Of a DNA stretch of 11,038 bases, positions 6,352 to 11,038 are shown piece by piece. The stretch spans positions 1-11,038 of the forward strand of contig CAAGIU010000125.1 of NCBI GenBank assembly GCA_900770015.1. Reading direction: 5' to 3'. Position 1 is the stretch's first letter. The number at the start of each line of letters is the position of its first letter. The notes under the pieces are model-generated. The model searched no databases and had not been told where the DNA came from. It worked only from the letters and a program-made list of their open reading frames with translations. The stretch comes from an uncultured Oscillospiraceae bacterium (GTDB lineage Bacteria; Bacillota_A; Clostridia; Oscillospirales; Oscillospiraceae). The translations under genes were made by a program, and so were the position numbers.

Positions 6352-7692
6352 TTATTTCATGTAGTTGGAGACAGCAGGGACACCGTGGTTTTCGTCCCAG
6401 ATGACCACGGCATCGGTGGTAACCTTGATGCAGTCCACAACAGGAGCATTTGCCTTGAAGGTGGTTCCGTCCACGGATTTTTTGTTGTTGGTCATCAGCT
6501 GAATCAGGTTTGCGCCCTTCTTCAGGCTGACACCGCTGATCTGAATCAGGTCATCGCAGGGGACAAGTCCGGAAGCCGGATCGCCCACGATGGTCACCGT
6601 GGGGTAGCCCTTGGCTTCGCCGTTGACAAGAACCTGATACTCATTTCCGTCGTAGCTCATGGTGGTATACTCACCGGTAATGCGTACAGTCAGAGAAGCG
6701 TCATCCACATCCTGGTCACAGGCGAGATAGAACTCCAGAGAGATGCCGGATTCGTACAGATAGCCAACCATGCGGTCATTGCTGGCTTCCACGCCGTCGG
6801 AGTAAATAATCATGCTCTCTTCCTGGGCAGAGCCGGAGTAGCTGGGGCCGATCTTGCCGGTCAGGTCGGTGTCTTCTGCTTCAAACACCCAGGTCTGAGC
6901 GCCGGAAACGGTCTTGTTCCACTGCGCGGTGATGGTGGTATCGTCGGTCACGGGGGAGGAGAAATCAAAGTCAGAGCCGTCAGCGGAAATCCATTTGGCA
7001 AATTCATAGCCGGTGCGAACGGGGGTATTCACGGGAGCAGCAACACAGGTGCCCTTCTCAACAGGGTAGCTGTAAGAGGTCAGCTTTGCGCCGTAGTAGT
7101 CGTAGTCAAAGGTCACGGTGACCTGCTCCGAACCGTCGCGGGTCCACAGAGCATAAATACTCATATCCTCATGGACAGGAGCGGCGAAGTCATAAAGATG
7201 GGTATAATCCTGGTCGGCATACCAACCGGCAAAGGTATAGCCTTCGCGCACGGGCACAGCAGGCTCAGTGGCACAGCCGCCCTTGGAGACTTCCTGTACC
7301 TGGGTATCAGCGCCCTCAGCCACAAAGGAGACATTGCACATACCTGCAACGACTTCCACCTTGAAGGTCAGCTTGCCGCCTTCGTACTTCATCTGAACGT
7401 TCTTGGTGTTTACGGTATTCATGGTGGGAGCTTTCAGGGTGACGGCGGGGTCGGTCATGGAAATATATGCCTCGGTGTCATCCTTGTAAACGATCTTGAT
7501 GATGCCGCCCTCGGCGGTGAATTCCTCACCCACCAGGTAAACAGTCTTATCGGGCATCTGGTACACTTCCAGAGATTTTACTTTTTTGGAGGTATCGGGT
7601 GCGGGCAGGTCGTCAGCAGCAACGGAAAACACCATCATGCTGAGTACCATTGCCAGAATCAGGCAGACAGTGCTGCGGAATTTCTTAGTCAT
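6352..7692 (-). CDS. Secreted protein with Ig-like domain, two Listeria-Bacteroides repeats and a CBM6/35-like domain
   Basis: This 446-residue protein has a clear signal peptide (basic MTKKFR, hydrophobic 10-24, likely cleavage after VAA at about 26). An Ig-like domain (about 36-115, bacterial Ig group) is followed by two Listeria-Bacteroides (InlB B-type, Flg_new) repeats. The first (about 119-183) has GYTFAGWYAD and ends ALW; the second (about 191-258) has GYEFAKW and ends AQW. The C-terminal part (about 266-437) begins WVFEAEDTDL, the usual opening of CBM6/CBM35 carbohydrate-binding modules, and is beta-rich. No catalytic domain, membrane anchor, LPXTG motif or lipobox is visible, so it is probably released or held by binding to wall or glycan. 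Its place between two GH3 genes suggests a glycan-binding or enzyme-scaffolding role; this is inference. ATG 7692 has AAAGGA with about 9 bases of spacing. Confidence 0.85.
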   Translation of the reverse strand: MTKKFRSTVCLILAMVLSMMVFSVAADDLPAPDTSKKVKSLEVYQMPDKTVYLVGEEFTAEGGIIKIVYKDDTEAYISMTDPAVTLKAPTMNTVNTKNVQMKYEGGKLTFKVEVVAGMCNVSFVAEGADTQVQEVSKGGCATEPAVPVREGYTFAGWYADQDYTHLYDFAAPVHEDMSIYALWTRDGSEQVTVTFDYDYYGAKLTSYSYPVEKGTCVAAPVNTPVRTGYEFAKWISADGSDFDFSSPVTDDTTITAQWNKTVSGAQTWVFEAEDTDLTGKIGPSYSGSAQEESMIIYSDGVEASNDRMVGYLYESGISLEFYLACDQDVDDASLTVRITGEYTTMSYDGNEYQVLVNGEAKGYPTVTIVGDPASGLVPCDDLIQISGVSLKKGANLIQLMTNNKKSVDGTTFKANAPVVDCIKVTTDAVVIWDENHGVPAVSNYMK

Positions 7693-7742
7693 GATTTTCT
7701 ATCCTTTGCAAATCGTATTTTTGAATCTGTTTTTTTGAGGAA

Positions 7743-7775
7743 GTGCCGCACCGCCCCGACGAGGCAGTGCGGCAC
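7743..7775 (-). promoter_or_regulatory. Strong intercistronic hairpin without a T tract
   Basis: Between the first GH3 gene and the CBM protein gene, 7743-7755 and 7763-7775 form a stem on the minus-strand RNA. It has nine Watson-Crick pairs, one G-U and three more G-C pairs, with a 7-base loop. It is followed by TTCCTC and an A7 run rather than U residues. It is therefore unlikely to be an intrinsic terminator on this strand and more likely a 3'-end stabiliser or processing barrier in a polycistronic RNA. Confidence 0.5.
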
Positions 7776-7787
7776 AGGAGAAAACGT

Positions 7788-10700
7788 TTATTCGCCGATG
7801 GTCAGCGTCACGGTGCGGGTGATTTCCGTCACGGTGGGAGATGCCAGCTTATTGAAGTTGGGGAAACGACCGCCCAGACCGGCAACCAGAGGCAGCTGCA
7901 GGGTCACGGTAATTTCCACTTCGCCGGACTTGGTGGGAGTTCCGTTTACAGTCAGAGCAGTGTTCACATCGTAGTTGATGCCCTGATAAGCTGCGTGAGT
8001 AGTCATAACCTTCTCAACGTTCAGGCCAAACGCATTCAGCTTTGCGACATCCTCGTCAGAGATGGAGAACTGATAGGGAACAGCCATGTAATAGTTGCCT
8101 GCTTCCACATCTGCGGTTTCCAGATAACGGGCATCAGCAGCTTCGCTGTCGGCAAAGGCGAGTGCACCCATAACTTCGTAGGAACCGCCGCCGGGCAGAT
8201 AGGACGCATCCTGCCAGTACCAGTTCAGGATACGCCAGCCGCCGCCGACACTGTCGCCGGTGCCGACCGCCTTAGCGGGGCCGCGGAAGCCTGCATACTC
8301 CTGACCCTCAACGGCGTTGCCGTTGGCATCGTGCAGTGTGCAGATGTAGTTGCCACTGATGGTAACAAATTTGTTGTAGGCATATGCAGGAACATCAAAT
8401 ACCACATTGGCTTCCTCGCCAACCTTCAGAGAGGTGGTGGAAACATGCATTGGGTCAACAATCCGGATGACCAGGGGAGCGGTCTTGGTAATGTAGCCGT
8501 CAATACCGCTGAGGTCGACGTTCACAGTCCATTCGCCCTCGGAAGCAACGCCGTCATAGCTGATGCTGCCGTTATCCAGTGTGAAGCCTTCCGGCAGTTC
8601 AAAGCCCTCAGCCAGAGAAACGGTTTGGAAGTCGATGCCGTCAAAGGTAACGGCCAGAGAGGAGGCGGCGTAACGGTCAAAATTCATCACAGCAGCAGGG
8701 ATATCCACATAGCCGTTCTTAATTCCGTTGCCGTTGCAGTAGTTCCACAGGATTTCCTGAGCTGCAATACGCACGGCTGCATAATGGGTCTGGGAAGCGA
8801 AGGTGCCGTCGCCGCCATCGGAGACCAGCACGCAGTTGTCGTCAGCGCTCCAGGTACCGACTTCTAGGTCAACAACAGGAAGGGTTGCGCCGGAGCCGAG
8901 GATCTGGGTGTTGCCCTGACGCACCATCAGGTCAATGGGGCAATAGGTGCCCTGCCATGCATCGGTTTCGAAGATGGCGCGGTTGTCCCACTCGTCACGG
9001 ACTAGAGCCTTAACAGCAGGATTCAGCTGAGAGTTGATGTTGCCGATGCGGTTGAAGGAGCCCATAACACCGGTGGAGTTGCCTTCCTTCAGAGCATACT
9101 CAAAAGGCTTTGCATAGAGTTCGCGGATGGTCTGCTCGTCAGCCCAGACAGCGATGCCGCCGTTCAGGTCACGATAGGATTCCTGATCGTTGAGCATCAT
9201 GTGCTTGATGTGGCAGGTAACACCCTTGGAGGTAACACCCTTGGATACCGCAGCAGCGAAGATACCGCCATGGACGCCGTCCTGGGAGTAGTATTCCACG
9301 TTCCGGCCGGACAGGGGGCTGCGGTGGATATTCATGGCATTGCCCTGCCAGTAGGCAACACCCTTGAACAGAGCCTCGTTGCCCATCATGACACCTTCGC
9401 GCTCAGCCAGTTCCACATTGAAGGTAGCTGCCAGGATGGGGGGACAAGGCCAAAGAGTGCCGCCGCCCAGCTGCAGGGGAGTCTCGTTGGCACCAATCTG
9501 GTTGACACCAACGTAATCGATCTGCTGAACACCGCCGCCGTTGCGAACCAGGCTGCACATCTCTTCCCAGGTCAGCTGGTTCATAAAGGCTTCCCATTTT
9601 GCGGTTTCAAAGGTTTCGTCCTGGCACACAGCACCGTCCACGATGGAAACGCCGAAATCCAGACCAGTCATATCCAGAATGGAGATCGGAGCCTTTGCTC
9701 CCTCTTCGTGAGCAGTCTCCTGAGTCCAGGAGACAGGGATGCCGTCCTCTTCCACGAACCAGTCCTCATAGCCCTGATCCATGTAGCTGTGGTAGGTAAA
9801 CTGGTTATCCAGCAGCTCCATCTGCTCGTCGGTCAGCGTGCGGTCTGCCACGGTGGCGGCAGCGGGCTGGGTCAGGCCGTTGGCACGGCTGATCTTGCCG
9901 GAGAGCAGAGAGTCATTCACGGAGGTGAACTCGTCTACGAACAGAGCCTCAATTGCATTGCCGGTGGTGTAGTCGTTGGTGCAGCGGATACCGGCAGCGA
10001 TGCTGTAGTTCTCGGTCAGGACGACATCATGGCTGTTGCGGCGGGCGGTAATCTCATAGTTACCGGCATCCAGCTCATAACCGATGAAATCGTTGTTGTT
10101 GGCATCGTTCCAGTCGAAGGAAGCCATATCCTGTGCAACCCATTCCATGGTCAGCACCTGGCTCTCGCCGGGCTGCAGCAGGTCGGTCTTTGCAAAGGCA
10201 ACCAGGTTTGCGGAAGCCTTCTCAATGCCGCCGGGGACATAGGGAGGATTGGCGTAAACCTGCACCACATCCTTACCTGCCACCTTACCGGTGTTGGTAA
10301 CCTTTACCTGCATGGACATCTTCTGCCAAGCATCAGTAATGGTGTTCCCGGAAGCAGGAACCAGCTCCCAATCGAAGGTGGTGTAGCTCAGACCGTAGCC
10401 GAAGGGGAACAGGACGTTGCTGTAAGCAGCTTCTTTGTCGGCTGCGTCATCGAACAGGGTTTCATAGTACTTGTAGCCAACGTAAATACCTTCACGGTAC
10501 TCAACGGTGGCATACTTGGTGGGCTCGCCGTTGTAGTAATAGTAAGCATCCAGAGGCTTGCCGTCGGCATCCACATTCTGGCTCTGCTGGCCGAAGTTGG
10601 TGTAGGTGGGACCCTGGGTGAAGTCCTTCTCCCAGACCTCAACGGTGTGACCGCTGGGGTTCACTTCGCCGGAAAGCAGCTTGCCGATGGCTTCGATGGC

Positions 10701-11038
10701 GTTGTTGCCGGTGTTGCCCACCCAGAAGATGGCATCAACACCGTACTCGGAAGTTGCCTTGGGTTCAGCAAGCTCGGGGATCTGCATGATGTTGGAGGCG
10801 TTGATCAGCACGATGATGGGCTTGTTGGGATAGTATTCCTTGACGTGCTTGACCAGTGCCTTCTCGTTGTCGTCCAGCATCAGCTCGTGGTCGGCGGGAT
10901 TGCTGTGGTCGGCCACGTTGCCGATCTTCTTGTCGGCAGCCTCGGAGCCGCTGCGGGAGAATACCAGCACGGCTGCATCGGAATAGCCGTTGTAGGTGCT
11001 GATGGTTGCGGGGGTATAATAGTCGAGGGGCAGCTCAT
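7788..11038 (-). CDS. Large family 3 glycoside hydrolase-like protein, permuted, divergent active site (5' end outside window)
   Basis: The frame is open to the window edge: codons upstream of the GTG at 10970 read ELPLDYYTPATISTYNGYSDAA, so the true start lies outside and 1082 residues are visible. Counted from the edge, the order is the GH3 alpha/beta domain (to about 218, PFGYGLSYT), FnIII (about 240-340), a long linker, a GH3 barrel (about 485-775), then about 300 beta-rich residues with no membrane segment or sorting signal. The likely acid/base is E32 (SRSGSEAAD) and the nucleophile D692 (FETDAW). NIHRSPLSGR and KH (611-612) are kept, but the loop normally HGDGP reads ANETP, changing the usual Asp to Glu, and KHF is KHM. 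It is a paralogue of the 3383-6280 gene and the first of three co-oriented genes visible here. It may have altered specificity, reduced activity, or act mainly in binding. The C-terminal region is unrecognised and may bind glycan or wall. Confidence 0.85.
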   Translation of the reverse strand, partial: ELPLDYYTPATISTYNGYSDAAVLVFSRSGSEAADKKIGNVADHSNPADHELMLDDNEKALVKHVKEYYPNKPIIVLINASNIMQIPELAEPKATSEYGVDAIFWVGNTGNNAIEAIGKLLSGEVNPSGHTVEVWEKDFTQGPTYTNFGQQSQNVDADGKPLDAYYYYNGEPTKYATVEYREGIYVGYKYYETLFDDAADKEAAYSNVLFPFGYGLSYTTFDWELVPASGNTITDAWQKMSMQVKVTNTGKVAGKDVVQVYANPPYVPGGIEKASANLVAFAKTDLLQPGESQVLTMEWVAQDMASFDWNDANNNDFIGYELDAGNYEITARRNSHDVVLTENYSIAAGIRCTNDYTTGNAIEALFVDEFTSVNDSLLSGKISRANGLTQPAAATVADRTLTDEQMELLDNQFTYHSYMDQGYEDWFVEEDGIPVSWTQETAHEEGAKAPISILDMTGLDFGVSIVDGAVCQDETFETAKWEAFMNQLTWEEMCSLVRNGGGVQQIDYVGVNQIGANETPLQLGGGTLWPCPPILAATFNVELAEREGVMMGNEALFKGVAYWQGNAMNIHRSPLSGRNVEYYSQDGVHGGIFAAAVSKGVTSKGVTCHIKHMMLNDQESYRDLNGGIAVWADEQTIRELYAKPFEYALKEGNSTGVMGSFNRIGNINSQLNPAVKALVRDEWDNRAIFETDAWQGTYCPIDLMVRQGNTQILGSGATLPVVDLEVGTWSADDNCVLVSDGGDGTFASQTHYAAVRIAAQEILWNYCNGNGIKNGYVDIPAAVMNFDRYAASSLAVTFDGIDFQTVSLAEGFELPEGFTLDNGSISYDGVASEGEWTVNVDLSGIDGYITKTAPLVIRIVDPMHVSTTSLKVGEEANVVFDVPAYAYNKFVTISGNYICTLHDANGNAVEGQEYAGFRGPAKAVGTGDSVGGGWRILNWYWQDASYLPGGGSYEVMGALAFADSEAADARYLETADVEAGNYYMAVPYQFSISDEDVAKLNAFGLNVEKVMTTHAAYQGINYDVNTALTVNGTPTKSGEVEITVTLQLPLVAGLGGRFPNFNKLASPTVTEITRTVTLTIGE

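Noticed and set aside
3386..6364. Very long plus-strand open frame (992 codons) opposite the membrane GH3 gene
   Set aside because: It mirrors a real GH3 gene with strong GC-rich third-position bias, which removes stops on the opposite strand. Its translation is low-complexity, rich in G, V, A and I, and matches no family.
6298..8867. Two further long plus-strand frames (558 and 374 codons) opposite the CBM protein and the first GH3 gene
   Set aside because: Same antisense effect of codon bias. The minus-strand translations contain clear signal peptide, repeat and GH3 motifs; the plus-strand ones do not.

Overview
This window most likely comes from a gut-type Clostridia genome (Oscillospiraceae/Ruminococcaceae-like, for example near Faecalibacterium). 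That is an inference from the permuted family 3 glycosidases, the codon use and the type of transposase; no rRNA or other marker gene is present. The window has two unlike halves. Bases 1-3160 are visibly more AT-rich and hold decayed or mobile DNA. Bases 3161-11038 are GC-rich and hold one minus-strand polysaccharide-utilisation operon.

Left half, in order: the last 24 codons of an unrecognised plus-strand gene (1-75); a short frameshifted membrane-segment remnant that overlaps its stop; a perfect-stem Rho-independent terminator (212-248); an RBS, start codon and first ten codons that look like the beginning of a low-molecular-weight protein tyrosine phosphatase, broken after the tenth codon (472-540); a terminator-like hairpin (618-660); a minus-strand Ser/Thr protein kinase pseudogene with at least one nonsense codon and frame breaks (713-1336); and an intact DDE transposase (1492-2913) with its own extended -10 promoter. 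The transposase is flanked by imperfect inverted repeats and a near-identical direct repeat. Together this looks like the eroded edge of an integrated element with a later IS insertion.

Right half, reading leftward on the minus strand: a 5'-truncated large GH3 protein running off the window edge (11038-7788); a secreted protein with an Ig-like domain, two Listeria-Bacteroides repeats and a CBM6/35-like domain (7692-6352); a second GH3 enzyme with a membrane segment at each end (6280-3383); and a terminator (3204-3161). Both GH3 proteins have the reversed domain order, with the C-terminal alpha/beta sandwich and FnIII first and the (beta/alpha)8 barrel last. Strong hairpins sit in both intergenic gaps. 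The one before the last gene has a full intrinsic-terminator shape, so partial termination may set the ratio of products. The likely joint task is breakdown of a beta-glucan, beta-glucoside or beta-xyloside at the cell surface, with the middle protein helping to bind the glycan; substrate and cooperation are inferred. The first GH3 keeps the catalytic pair but has lost the usual H-G-D-G-P substrate loop, so its specificity or activity is uncertain.

Nothing here clearly amounts to a wholly new system. The best leads are the divergent GH3/CBM/GH3 cluster and the broken phosphatase start, a possible integration site.
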